NCBI GenBank assembly: GCA_021030915.1
Contig: JAGEMR010000077.1
Location: forward strand, 62,001 to 126,000
Length of the DNA: 64,000 bases
Source: Astrothelium macrocarpum
Taxonomy: Eukaryota; Ascomycota; Dothideomycetes; Trypetheliales; Trypetheliaceae
Direction: 5' to 3'
Both the position numbers and the translations under genes were made by a program. The notes under the pieces were generated by a model. The model had not been told where the DNA came from, did no database searches, and saw only the letters and a program-made list of their open reading frames with translations. Shown here piece after piece: positions 46,235 to 57,161 of the stretch; position 1 is the first letter of the stretch, and each line of letters opens with the position of its first letter.

Positions 46235-47618
46235 TTATGAAGAATACTGGACCTCTAGCCCTATAGCACGGAAGATTTGATCCCTCTTTCTCAGATCAAA
46301 CCCGGCGCCAATGCTGAATAGCAGTTCTTTAATTCTCCCTTCCCACAGCACACCGACATTCCAATTCTGGTCCACCCTAGCTTTCAGGACGCCTGTGACG
46401 TCGTCTCTTGCCGGTCTTTGCTGAGAAGAATCTGACTTGTCTGATGAGTCTAGCTTCCGGGCATCCCCAGTACCTTCCTGCTCCTTTGGAAATTTAACTG
46501 GGCCTGCTCGTTTCAAACGCCAAATTTCACAACCCATCTGCAATTCGCTCTCGTATGAATACACATTGAAGTCGAAACGAGAGCATAAAGCGACGTTCTC
46601 GCCAGCCTTCACTGTGTATGTAGATGAGAGATTGCCCATTAATGGATTCAATGTAAGTGTCATGGTATACGGAAAGCCGGTATGAGCCGGCAAAGTCGAA
46701 AATCGGAATCCAGTACTGAGTCCTCCAGAAGCATTGAGCGCCCCGTAGTAAAGCTCGGCCCCTGCAGAGAATTGGCCATGGGGAGGTCGCGCATCAAGTG
46801 GAGTGCTACCATCTCCCAAGCTATGGGCAGAAGAGGTGCCGACCGCTTCGGACGTATACACTGCCGGTTTGGAAGAAGGGTCTGTTGATGGAAAGGCACC
46901 AAAATTATAAAGACCGCGCACACCAAAGAGAGCGCTATCTGTACTATACAGATATTCCGTGCTATATCTTCCAACGTCCGTTTGTAGTAAGGCCAGGATG
47001 TTGCCGCCGTGTGGAAGACTGGAGTCGCTGACGTATGAAACTTTCAATTGTCTTGTTGGCGAGATGCGACGTAAATAGAGCGCCTCCAAGGTGGAGCGCG
47101 GAAGGTAGAGCCGACCATAGAGTAGGGCGTCTGAAAAGTCTGATATGAGCACCTCATTTCTCCACCATTAGCAACGGAGCATACCCTTCCGATCAACGCG
47201 CTTTCCTCCATGCCATCTTTCCCACCACCATGGTTCGTCTGGCTTTCGTAAATCTTGTAGATGCCGATAACCTTGTACGACACGTTGTAAGTCTATGGAG
47301 CTACTTCGTGACTCTGTACGTAAGGGCAAGGATGAGTAGAGGAATGATAGAGAGCCGTCTACCACACCAGTATTGCTCAAGCTATACGATGTTGCAAAGT
47401 TCGGAGACGAGAGGGAAGAGGCATTGAGGTGTAGGCCTTTTGGAGTATCAAAGTCGAGGAGCGCTAAAAGTTGTCAGCCATACCCGTCGCTTAGAAAAGA
47501 AAAGAAAATACAAGTTGATACCTTTGGCTGTCGCAGTCAGAGTGCCATAGAAGTTGTCGTTATTCCAGTGTAACTTTTCGTAGAATGCATTCTGAACAAA
47601 GTCCATAAAATCCCTCAT
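46235..47618 (-). CDS. mdm10: Mitochondrial distribution and morphology protein Mdm10
   Basis: An outer-membrane beta-barrel that belongs to ERMES, the ER-mitochondria tether, and to the SAM complex for beta-barrel insertion. Exons 47522-47618, 47185-47463 and 46235-47130 total 1272 nt, or 423 residues. The start MRDFMDFVQNAFYEKLHWNN is the family's conserved N-terminus. DTPKGLHLNASSLSSPNFATSY follows, as do LLYGRLYLPRSTLEALYLRR and a final beta strand ending FRAIGLEVQYSS, the beta-signal-like end. A hydrophilic loop near KEQEGTGDARK is a usual fungal insertion. Both splice joints restore family sequence (TATAK|ALLDFD and RVDRK|DALLYG). The gene is divergent from mrt4, with 255 bp between starts. 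Confidence 0.95.
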
Positions 47619-47873
47619 CTTCCCGCAATGATGCCATGATCATCAATGACAAGTCACGATGCGCACATGTCGTTGCAAGTTAGAGCAAATGGTTGTTGAT
47701 GTTTGATCGCAAAAGACCAACGGAGATTATACAGATAGAATTTGTGCAATCGGGGATGGCTCCGAAATTAAGGTTGGGTCCAAGCTTCAGAGCCCCGGAT
47801 ACAAAATATTTTTGAATTCGTCTCTACGGCAGAATGTGCGCCAATCTTCCAATGACCTTCTCATCTTCCCAAA

Positions 47874-48724
47874 ATGCCCAAATCAAAGCGCGCCAAGGTC
47901 GTGCACTTGAGCAAGACCCAGAAGAAGGGTAAAGAGCTCTCCGGAAAATTATTCGCCGCCGTACAAGAAGCAGCCGAGAAACACCAATACTGCTATGTCT
48001 TCTCCGTCGATAACATGAGAAACAACCATCTCAAAGACGTCCGCACCGAATTTACAGATAGCCGGTATAAATCATTCCAAAACTCGCCCCCTACTTTCTG
48101 CCAGAGCAAAGCTAATCGTACACCTCCAACCAGCCTCTTCTTCGGCAAAACCAAAGTCATGGCCGTCGCCCTTGGCAGCACGCCCTCCAGCGCCAACGAG
48201 CCCAGCCCAGGCATCTCTTCCCTATGCCCGCACCTCGCCGGCTCCGTCGGTCTCCTCTTTACTCCTCGCGCCCCGTCCTCCATCCTCCCCTACTTCAGCG
48301 ACTACGCACCGCTGTCTTTCGCGCGCGCAGGCGTACCCTCTGCGCGCTCGTTCACCATTCCCGCCGGCATCGTGTATTCGCGAGGGGGAGATGTGGCGGA
48401 GGAAGATGACGTGCCGATGAGCCATGGAGTGGAGCCGACGCTGCGGAAGTGGGGGGTGCCGACGAGATTGGTGAGGGGCAAGATTGAGCTCGACGCGGAG
48501 TATAGGGTGTGTGGGGAGGGCGAGGTGCTGGATAGTCGACAGACGGCGATTTTGAAGCAGTTTGGCGTGCAGACGAGTGAGTTTCGAGTGAGGGTGAAAG
48601 CGTCAGTATTAGGGTGGAGAGATTGGATGGGAGGGTGAATTGCTGACAATGTCGCAGGTATTGGAGCGCTGCAACAGGAGAAGTCACTGTTGTTGAAGAT
48701 GAGGAGGAACAGATGCAAGAGTGA
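47874..48724 (+). CDS. mrt4: Ribosome assembly factor Mrt4
   Basis: Mrt4 is a nuclear paralogue of ribosomal stalk protein P0 that holds the stalk site on pre-60S particles until P0 replaces it. Exons 47874-48064, 48134-48601 and 48658-48724 total 726 nt, or 241 residues. MPKSKRAKVVHLSKTQKKG is the family start. VDNMRNNHLKDVRTEF, LFFGKTKVMAVALG, VGLLFTPRAP and HGVEPTLRKWGVPTRLVRGK follow, and AYWSAATGEVTVVE ends it after the last intron. Reading through the first intron would insert about 23 unrelated residues, so splicing is clear. Codon use is polar: mostly C-ending before about 48370 and mostly G-ending after it, a feature shared with two other genes here. Confidence 0.94.
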
Positions 48725-49482
48725 GCGGGAACGGTTCGAGGAACTGGGCAATCGATGATGAAGTACCCTCAAGGGAATGCATTACGGCTGGAATTGATGC
48801 GATTACAATGAATTCTTGTTACTGCGACCGTGACGGATCAGCACAAAGACACCTTTCTGAGAAGATAAATACATGGAATTCAAGTCATGGAACAGATGCT
48901 ACCTAACGAGGGTTCGCAGAGAGTCGGCAGGATTGCGTTCGATATTTCAACGCAATTCGGCCCAACCGATGTTGTTACCCAATGCAGTCGCATCAAAGTG
49001 CTCTTCAAAATTTCATTTGGCGATTTATTATCGAAAACATTGGAGCAATACGTTGGTGAGCTAGCCAAGATGTGGGGATGAAGAGCTGCGAAGACCATCG
49101 CACGGCAGTGTTAGCTCTCAGATCCTTTACATTGCCCACAAGAGACATTTTCAGAGCGAGAGATATCATATGTCAAGGTTTTGGACGCTACATACTATAT
49201 AAAACAGAGCTCATCACTTTATCCGAGTGGCTCTGAGACTGGACGGAAGCTTATCGCGCTAGCGCGTCATCTGTACGTACCAGATGAAAACGAGATGTCA
49301 AATGACAAACGCACAGAATCCGTTTCAATGAGCCATTGAGCAATTCAAGTCTCCACTGCCTCAACCAATTGATCAAAGCCGCAATCGCTATCATATCCTC
49401 TCTTTCCACCCGGTCTGCTGCTCATCCCTATCAGCCATATCTTCTCATCGCACCTCATCCCGCATCCACCCACAACCGCACA
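48725..49482. other. Intergenic with candidate TATA box
   Basis: No gene is supported. A TATATAAAA at 49196-49204 lies about 280 bases before the next ATG. The frame is open from 49336, but only through a TTG, so 49483 is used as the start. Confidence 0.4.
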
Positions 49483-50169
49483 ATGTCCGCCATCCTCCTC
49501 TCCACAACCCACGACCTCACCCTCTCACCCACCCCCCCTCCCCCCACCAAACCCTTCCCCCACCTGCGCCTCCCCCTCGAAATCCGCCTCCTCATCTACC
49601 ACCACGCGCTCACCCACCCATCAACCCCACACCTCCGGCGTCTCTCCACGCTCTCCCACTGCTCCGACTACGTCCTCCCATCCCTCCCACTCACCCCGTC
49701 ACTGCTGCGTGTCTCGCGCCTCGTCGCCGCCGAAGCCACGCCCGTGCTGTACCGCGCGAACGTCTTCGCCGCGCACCCACAACTACTCACATCGCTCCCC
49801 TACCTGGTGCGCAGCTCGCAGCCCGTGCGCAGCGCCGCGGTCGCGGCGCGCATCACGCGCTGGTGGGTGCATGTGCGGCTGGACACGGATGCGCCGTGGA
49901 GCGGGGCGCGCGTGGCCGAGGCGTTTGCGGGGGCCGAGGAGCTGCAGGTCGAGGTGTTTCAGGCGCAGTTTGCGAGCTGTGGGTATGGCGTGTTGCGGCG
50001 GTTTGAAGGGGTGAGGGGGGTGAGGAAGGCGAGGGTGTATGGGAGTGTGGAGGAGGGGTTTGCGCGGTGGTTGGAAGGGGTGATGATGAGTGAGGTGGGG
50101 AGTGTGGTGGAGGGGTTTGGGGAGGAGAGGAGGGGGGAGTATGATTTGTGGACGCATGGGGGGAGGTAG
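49483..50169 (+). CDS. F-box-like fungal protein with extreme codon polarity
   Basis: A 228-residue single-exon protein. HLRLPLEIRLLIYHHAL resembles the F-box-like or 2EXR start of many mould proteins, and SLLRVSRLVAAEATPVLYRANVF is the usual following helix pair. Such proteins are often adaptors for SCF-type ubiquitin ligases, but binding to Skp1 is not shown and many members lack a known role. The first 50 residues are Pro/Thr-rich and the last part is Gly/Val/Glu-rich, largely dictated by base composition. By hand count, of the first 60 codons 46 end in C and 5 in G; of the last 60, 47 end in G and 1 in C. No intron is needed. Confidence 0.7.
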   Translation: MSAILLSTTHDLTLSPTPPPPTKPFPHLRLPLEIRLLIYHHALTHPSTPHLRRLSTLSHCSDYVLPSLPLTPSLLRVSRLVAAEATPVLYRANVFAAHPQLLTSLPYLVRSSQPVRSAAVAARITRWWVHVRLDTDAPWSGARVAEAFAGAEELQVEVFQAQFASCGYGVLRRFEGVRGVRKARVYGSVEEGFARWLEGVMMSEVGSVVEGFGEERRGEYDLWTHGGR

Positions 50170-50391
50170 GGGGGTGTTTGTATGTGGAGAGGAGGGGGAG
50201 GAGCAGGAAGAGAGGTCGACTGGAGTGGTGGATGATCAATTGTGGATTTGTCTGTATAAGATGTAGCCGAATTGGTGATTTGGCATCTCTATGTCTGCAA
50301 AATCTAAAGCCGCTGACGAGATGAAGAGCTGTGTCAACAGACTGGAACTGACGCGCTGACCCGCATTATCGATTATCAATTATCAGCCTGC

Positions 50392-53300
50392 TTATGCGAG
50401 ATAGCTATAACTGTTATTCTCTTCGCGCTCCATGTAATCCTTCTCGATGAGTCTAAAAATAGTTGGTCAGTCCAAAACTGGTGTATCAACATCGTACTGA
50501 TACTGACCTATCAATATTCTTTTTGATATCGGCCACGTTCAATTGGCCTCTGCTCTTGGTCGCCTTGATAACCTCCGCCACTAATTCGGCATGAGTGATG
50601 AGTTTCCGACTCTTCATGATTCGGACGATTGCCGCTTGGGTTTCAAACGCTCTATCCGCTGCCACTCTTTCATGGGTCTCCTTATTTTCTTCCTTGGTTT
50701 CCTTGAGCTGTACTTGATTGATTTTTACTCGGTACTTGTCGTGATGGAAACTCGTATTGACTGTAAAAGTGTCGTCATCATTGATTTCTTTGCCTTTCGG
50801 ATGCTTGCTGAGAGGTCGTAGCTTAGCACAGGCCAGAGACTGAAGTGTGCGTTTGACTTCTTGTTCGGCTGGGAGTCTTTAGCTTTTGTTATGCCTGATT
50901 TCCTTTGCAATTACTTACGCAGTCCCGTTGCAGCTTTGATGTGTTCATAGCTCAAGTGATCATCCAAGCCCAAACCATTGAACAAGAGTAAGACTACAGC
51001 TTGGAATGAGCTGACTACAAGTTCCTTATTGCCTTTGGCGAAACTTGCTTTGATTTGGCAATGTGCAAGAGCGTGCTTCCAGTCAAGTTTCCGGCCGCCG
51101 TGCTTTGACTTGTAGTGTCTGGTGAATCTTTCAAGAGCAGCGTTGACATCGGTAGGTATGATGACAGGGATATCAGGGTACGTAGGCCATGCTGCGGCAG
51201 AAAGTATATTCACATTCAAGTCCAGGTACGATCGCACGTCTTTCTCTTCCAACATCGATTTGTATGAATTCATTTCCTCTCGGGCAAGCTCAATGTCTTT
51301 GAACATCTGTTCAAGATTTTGTGTGAATCCAGCACCGCATTCTGTCTTCAACCTTTGAAGCATACTTCTCTCTGCGTCGGCGCTTGCACTGCGGGCCATA
51401 AGAAGACGACGCGCAAGGTCCTTCTTATAGAAGGCTTCGAAGACCGCTTTCCCATGTACAAATCGGAAGAGATCCAGAACCTGATCCAATTGTTCGTTAA
51501 CCTCACTATCCTCGTCAATAGCACCATCTTTATCATCCTCGTCGCCGACATTCGTCTTTGTGCTCGCCTTAGACAGAGTGGATGGTATAGCCTTGGCTCC
51601 ACGTTGTAGAAGCTCGTTTACGTATTTGGCAATCATTTCACCGGGTTTTGAGTTGTCCGTGTTCCATGTAGCATTGGTTTTCTTTTGTCTATTCATAAAT
51701 GTCTCGAATGCTTCTCTGAGTCCATGGCCCAGCTCTTCATCCTTTCTGAACGCATGTCTCCAGGTGTTGTCTAGTTGTTTTTTCAGTGATAGTAAGCTTG
51801 GTACCATCTGATCTTGTTGGGCTTCGTCAAAGACAATAGACTCTCCGGTTGATTTGATCCAACTTTCAAAAGCAGATCTGAGCTTTGAACCGAAACGACG
51901 TCTTTGTAGAAGCGAATAAAGTTGGTCGAGGCTTTTCATGTCGCTATCCTTGCGCAGCTGTGTAAGTAAATCTGCAACATCCTGGCGAGCCACTGTGCAC
52001 AGCGTCAGTCAGTCATATGACGGAATCGCCTTGCAACCAGTTCGAACACTTACCGAGTCTCGGAAGCCTTTCTGCTACCAGAAGATCTTCTAGAAGTACA
52101 AGTAGAGCTTTTCGCGTTGTAGTATCAAGCCCGAACAGCTCGCAACGCTTGGTCTCGCGATCAATAAAATGTATACACGCTTGCACGTATTCTGCAAGAG
52201 TCATATTATCACAAGCTTGGTTTGACCACTGAAAAATGTAGTTTTGCGACAATTTGAGCATTTGAGGCTCGAAACTGTTGGAGTAAACGGATAGCTCATG
52301 AAACATGCTGATTGCCTGTCGAAAGGTGGTATTGTCCAGAATCTCCTCACTCCTATCTGCAGTGACGAGGTCGCATGCACCATCAATAATCCTAGGTTTG
52401 AGTATGCAATCATTAAAGATTTCAGTCCGGAATAATCCAATAGCCATTTCCCGAAGAGAAGGTTCTGGTGATTGAAGAAGATACGATCGGTCCATATAGT
52501 AGAAAATCGACTGTACAGTGACCTGAATTCCATACAACGTCAGCCTGTAAGACTTTTGACATTGTCAATTGTCATTTTTACGCACCATCTGAGTCTTCCA
52601 CCTTGCCCACGCAGCAAGCACACCTCGTAGTATATCCACATTCTTCTCACTAGTTTTTTCAACAATTGGGGATTTGAGTATCTGTGCAACATTCTCTTTG
52701 CACTTCGCCTTCAGCCGTGTATGGATAATAGATGCATGTCCCTGACGGCAAACATTCTCAACCCCTCGATAGAGCTCTTCCAGAGGAAACGTCACCTTCC
52801 CTTCTTGGAAGACCACACCCAATGCTCCATCTAATTTCTTCCAAACTTGTTCCAGGTAGTCGGTTGGATTTGTCTTGGCAGATGATTTTAAGTTCTTAAC
52901 GATAAGCTTCCTGGCGCCGGTGTGAGAACCGACAGGCCCTTTCGAAGCATAAAAGCCATTCGATCTACGAGCTTTTGGACTTGAATCCGGGGAATCAGTC
53001 AAGTCTATGCACGTGGTATTCTGCGGAGGCTTCTTTTGCGGAAAATGATACATCTCTGCAGCAGCCATGGTGGCAGGAGGAGCCTGAGCTTTTGGAGGGG
53101 TACAAGGACTTGAATCCGGCTTGTATCTCTTACTTTCTGGACCAAGGCCTGTTTGACTTTTGAGACCAGATGCCTTTTGTTGTGAAGTGAAGATGTCTGG
53201 GATAGATTGCTGTCGAGCTATAGCAGGACCGCTGTGAGCTGCAGACTGCCCGAGCTTGCGTTTCTTACTGGCGGAGGTGGATCGGTGGACTTCGGACGAC

Positions 53301-53458
53301 GACTCTATTGGCTTCTTGGAATGTGGCATTGAATCATACGGAGAATTACCACCAAAGAAGGTCGGCGGGACGTAGCTGGAACCGAATGGCGACCCGTACG
53401 GCGATTGTGCAGCATAGGGTGAGCTGGTGTAAGGTTGAGCAGCGGAGATGAAGGCCAT
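50392..53458 (-). CDS. cul4: Cullin-4, CRL4 ubiquitin ligase scaffold
   Basis: Cul4 holds Ddb1 adaptors at one end and Rbx1 at the other. In fungi CRL4 acts in DNA repair, heterochromatin and DNA methylation. Exons 52586-53458, 52054-52522, 50919-51992, 50508-50868 and 50392-50452 total 2838 nt, or 945 residues. The first about 190 residues are Ser/Pro/Lys-rich and disordered. Cullin repeats begin near KSSAKTNPTDYLEQVWKKL, and the cullin homology domain contains FRFVHGKAVFEAFYKKDLARRLL. The winged-helix C-terminus holds the neddylation motif IVRIMKSRKLI. The end, EKDYMEREENNSYSYLA, is the standard cullin tail and requires the 61-nt last exon. Each junction restores cullin sequence, e.g. TGL|PEQEVKRTLQSLACAK. 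Confidence 0.96.
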
Positions 53459-53795
53459 GACGCCGTTACTCTAGATTGTCGATAAGCCTGGCTCCGACTT
53501 CCGAGCGACCATGACGATATACATATACTCATTACCTCTGTTACAGCTGAGCCAGCAGATCAATTATGCCGTTATGTCTTCTCGCGTTGGCGTTTCAGTA
53601 AGAGACTGATGTTCCAATCTCCGAGTCTATACAAAATATTATTGAATTGCATTTTGCGTCAAAGTGGGAATCAGCTATCCGAAAAGAGCTTTGCTCGCTT
53701 CAGCCGTAGCAAATTGGTATCTCTATACAGCCGAAACCAACAACGCCAACGCCACTAAAAGCAACCACTCATACACCAAGGATTCCTTTGCCTGC
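53459..53795. other. Intergenic, cul4 promoter and mgm1 3' flank
   Basis: No gene seen. Both neighbours are on the minus strand. Confidence 0.45.
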
Positions 53796-56781
53796 CTAGA
53801 AGAGACTCCATCCCTTCCCCTTTTCCTTGCCCAAGCCCGTTGGCTGCGCTGACCGGTTTCCGTACCGCTTCTCCCTCGCCTCGAGCTGCCGTAAAGCCTC
53901 CATTTCCTTCAAGACATGCTCAAGCAGCTCTTTTCGCCGCACGACTTCCAAATGTCGTCTAACCTTGGGATCTTCACGAGCGAAACGCTCGATGTCTGCT
54001 TCAGATAAGCCTCGTCCTAGCCGAGCATCTAATTCTCGTGGAAACTATAAGTTGGTCAGAGAATTGGCTCTAGCCAAGATGGTTTATAAAAGGATTCTAA
54101 ATGCATGGATATCCTTGTGCACTCACATTGTAATAAAACTTGGACAGCAGTTCTGCGTCAAGGAAAAGATCTGCTGTTGAGGTCAATTTGTCTGCTACAG
54201 CATCCAGAAAGACTTCAGGGCAATAGTATTTATTCTTCTTATTCGCACACTGCTTTGATTGCACGGCTGTTAAACGAAGCCTGAGAATGTCTGCGCGATC
54301 GCGAAGAAATGCAGCGTCTCTGCCTGTATGACATGCTTCGTTAGCCCATGTATTGACATTAAGCTCGGGTAGACATGACTTGCCTTTCTTCAAAAGAGCA
54401 GCACTAAAACCGCCAGCCCCTGCTGTAGGATCACCCTCCACCACGACATCTCCTCTTCGTGCACGGTCGATGAATGTCAAGACATCCTTGAGCTTTTTCC
54501 GTCCGCCAATCTCATTCTCCACGTGCTTTACAGCGGCTTCACAATCCTTCAATTCAGCTTTCAGAGCCTTTGCAATCGCTTCTCTGCCCTTTGCCCACTC
54601 TGCATCCTCGAGCTCAATTCTGTATTTATATGGCTTGATGCAGATCTCAAGCTCATCGCTAGTATCATATGACAGGTCTTTCAGAATCGAAGAGGAAGCG
54701 TCAATGACTGCTTTCCGCGCCGACGGATGCGCGCTAAAGGGCGATGATGACAACAGTCGTTCCACGTTGGTCTGGACAGCATTGGCAACAACAACTGTTG
54801 CAAGTCGGCCAATGCCCAGTTTGGTGAGTGATGCGGTGGAGGCATCCAGCTTAAGGTGCCAAATCGGATTCTCAGGATCTGCTTTTGGTAATTCATTCAG
54901 GGCATCTGTGTCTGGTAATTGTGGAGCAAGATCCTCGAGTGGTTTATTCCAATATCTCTGGGCTAGCAAATTCATTACTTGTTGATCAAGCTCTTGCTTA
55001 ACTATTGTTCGGACTTCGGGTCGTCCAAAGTGATCTGAAAAGTCTTTGAAAGAGTGTTTGAAGGTATCGAGGCTTTCGGCGAGGTATGATTCTGCACTCA
55101 GGGGTCGTTCATTATACTGAACCTTGTATTCGTAGGTCGCTTCAGACAGCTCTCGATGTATTGCTTCTGCTGTTGTTGCCAGGCTTGCGGCCATGGTTTG
55201 TTCAAGAACGTGCATCAATTTCTTTCGTAGATTTGTTGTCCCTATCGACAAATTCGTCCCTGGCCCAAATTCGTCTGGATGTGAAGAGAAATAAGCATTC
55301 TCGCTTCGCATAATCGCAGTTTTAATGTTCTGGTTTCCACGGGAGAAGATTCCGCCAGTTCCCTGAGGCATTTTGCATACAACACCAACATAGCCTAACC
55401 GCAGTGGATATTTTTTGTCACTGAGAATGCTAACACCTCGCTCGGGTTCTACAAGGTCCATTTTGGTAATGACTCCGATCGTCCTCTCGCCACGGGGATC
55501 AACCCTCCTGCTAGCACGAAGAGAAGTAGAATTTGCCAAATCCACGTCGGCAGCCGAAATTGCAAGAATGACGTTTGGTGGTTGTATATATTTGTCACAG
55601 AGCTCCATTATCCTTTGCTTAAGTTCTGTTGGTTGATCAAGACCGGATACTTGAATATAACCAGGTAGGTCAATTAGTGACAGATCGGGAACGTTTGGAG
55701 AGTAGATGCGGAGCTGGATGGGATCATCGGAAACGCACTCTTTTTCGGGGACGGCAAGGTTGAGGTCTGTTAATGTTCTCTGTATTTGCGAAAAATCCGT
55801 AATTTTACCCAAGCCCAACGCAGGAAATTCTCCGTATTCGGCGCGAGCTTGTGGGGTGTTGATCAAGGTCAGCTCTATCGGTCGCCGAGTTACCATATTG
55901 GACCCCTTTGGCAAAAATTCGTGACCAACAATGGCCTCTAGTACTGAGCTTTTTCCAGAAGATTGAGATCCAATGACCACGATAGAAGGTAGAGTTAGAG
56001 CATCCGACTGTCCCACTGTTTGCAATAGCCCTCGGATCTCAATCATTTTTTTTGTAAGCATCATCATCTGATCATCTCTTGCAGCATGTTCATCTGGTCG
56101 AGCATCATCTTCCGAATCAGAGTCAAGGCCAAAAGCAGCTGCGCTTGCTGCTCCTGCCATTGCCGCACCAGACCCGGCCTTCTTGGGAGAGCCTCCAGGC
56201 CCATTTGGCCCACCATTACCCCCAGATGCCGATGACCCTTCCTCCATCTGAAAAATGTTCCTCAACCACTCAGGCACTTCGATATCCTGCTTTGTTCTCT
56301 CCCAACCCCTCTTGGTCTGGTCCAAGATTCCTTGAGCTCCTTCGTAAGCTGAGCCCGCAGCGTTGGACGCCACACCCATTGCTTGATTGAAGACATCTTT
56401 GGCATATGTTCCCGCCTCTAGTTAAAAATCAGCAAATCTGCAGTTAAATGCTTTCGGGAATCCCAGCATACGTTGTGCCTGGTATTGTATATAGGCCAAA
56501 CCAGCAATAGCAGACGCGCCGAATAAAGCAGGAATTCGGGCGAGCTTCAAAGCAAGTTTAGGCAAGCTTCGCGCAAAGGATATCGACCGAACTGCAGGGA
56601 CAATGTGCAACGAGTATGCGCCTAGTGGCCAAGCGCGCTGTTTCGTGATCCTAAGTCCAGCATTTGCCCTTAATAGACCCCCGGCGGGAGTAGAGGAGTG
56701 AGAGGTGAACCTTCTCGGAGCATGATTCTGAAGTCGTCGAGCAAGGGGGGTAAATCTTGCGGCAAGTAGCCTCCCGCTCAT
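53796..56781 (-). CDS. mgm1: Mitochondrial inner-membrane fusion dynamin Mgm1 (OPA1 homologue)
   Basis: A large GTPase that fuses inner membranes and shapes cristae. Exons 56472-56781, 54127-56417 and 53796-54044 total 2850 nt, or 949 residues. The N-terminus is Arg/Ala/Ser-rich (MSGRLLAARFTPLARRLQ), a mitochondrial targeting sequence. A membrane helix near residues 80-103 (PALFGASAIAGLAYIQY) follows. A small-residue stretch at about 185-200 (AMAGAASAAAFG) is where rhomboid protease would cut to make the short form; this is inference. The P-loop GSQSSGKSS is at about 253-261, then LIDLPGYIQV and TKMDLVEP. The C-terminus is FPRELDARLGRG...REDPKVRRHLEVV and needs the last exon. It is head to head with dug3. 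Confidence 0.96.
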
Positions 56782-57161
56782 GATCCGAAAAGTCCTGATG
56801 GGATTCTAGAAATCATGGATAGTTTTTAGGTGAATCGAATACTCGAACATGGGTATTTGATGTCAAGGTATGACGAAGAGGTGGGTGCGCCTGATGGGCA
56901 ATTGCTGCTCCGGCTTTTCCCGCCTGCCGTACGGTCTTTCAAAGAATTTACCGCTACATCAAAGGCCCTTAGAGAATTGTTATAAACTTAGCTGAACCCG
57001 TAATGTCGTCAAGGAAATTTTCCTTTTGATACTTGGTTAATTGAGCTCTCTCGGTTATTTCATCATTCGTTTAGACTGTATCACTTTTCTGGAGATTTAC
57101 TGTCACGTTGAAGCAAATTCACGGCGTCAGGACAGACATCACTCTCAAGAAATCAATAGTT
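56782..57161. promoter_or_regulatory. Shared promoter region of mgm1 and dug3
   Basis: 380 bp between divergent start codons with no open frame of note. Promoter role is inferred from position. Confidence 0.4.

Noticed and set aside
48302..48772. 156-codon minus-strand frame opposite mrt4
   Set aside because: Shadow of mrt4 caused by its C-then-G composition; mrt4 itself is conserved and spliced.
49783..50239. Two overlapping minus-strand frames of about 125 codons
   Set aside because: Pro/His/Ser-rich reverse reading of the G-rich half of the F-box-like gene.
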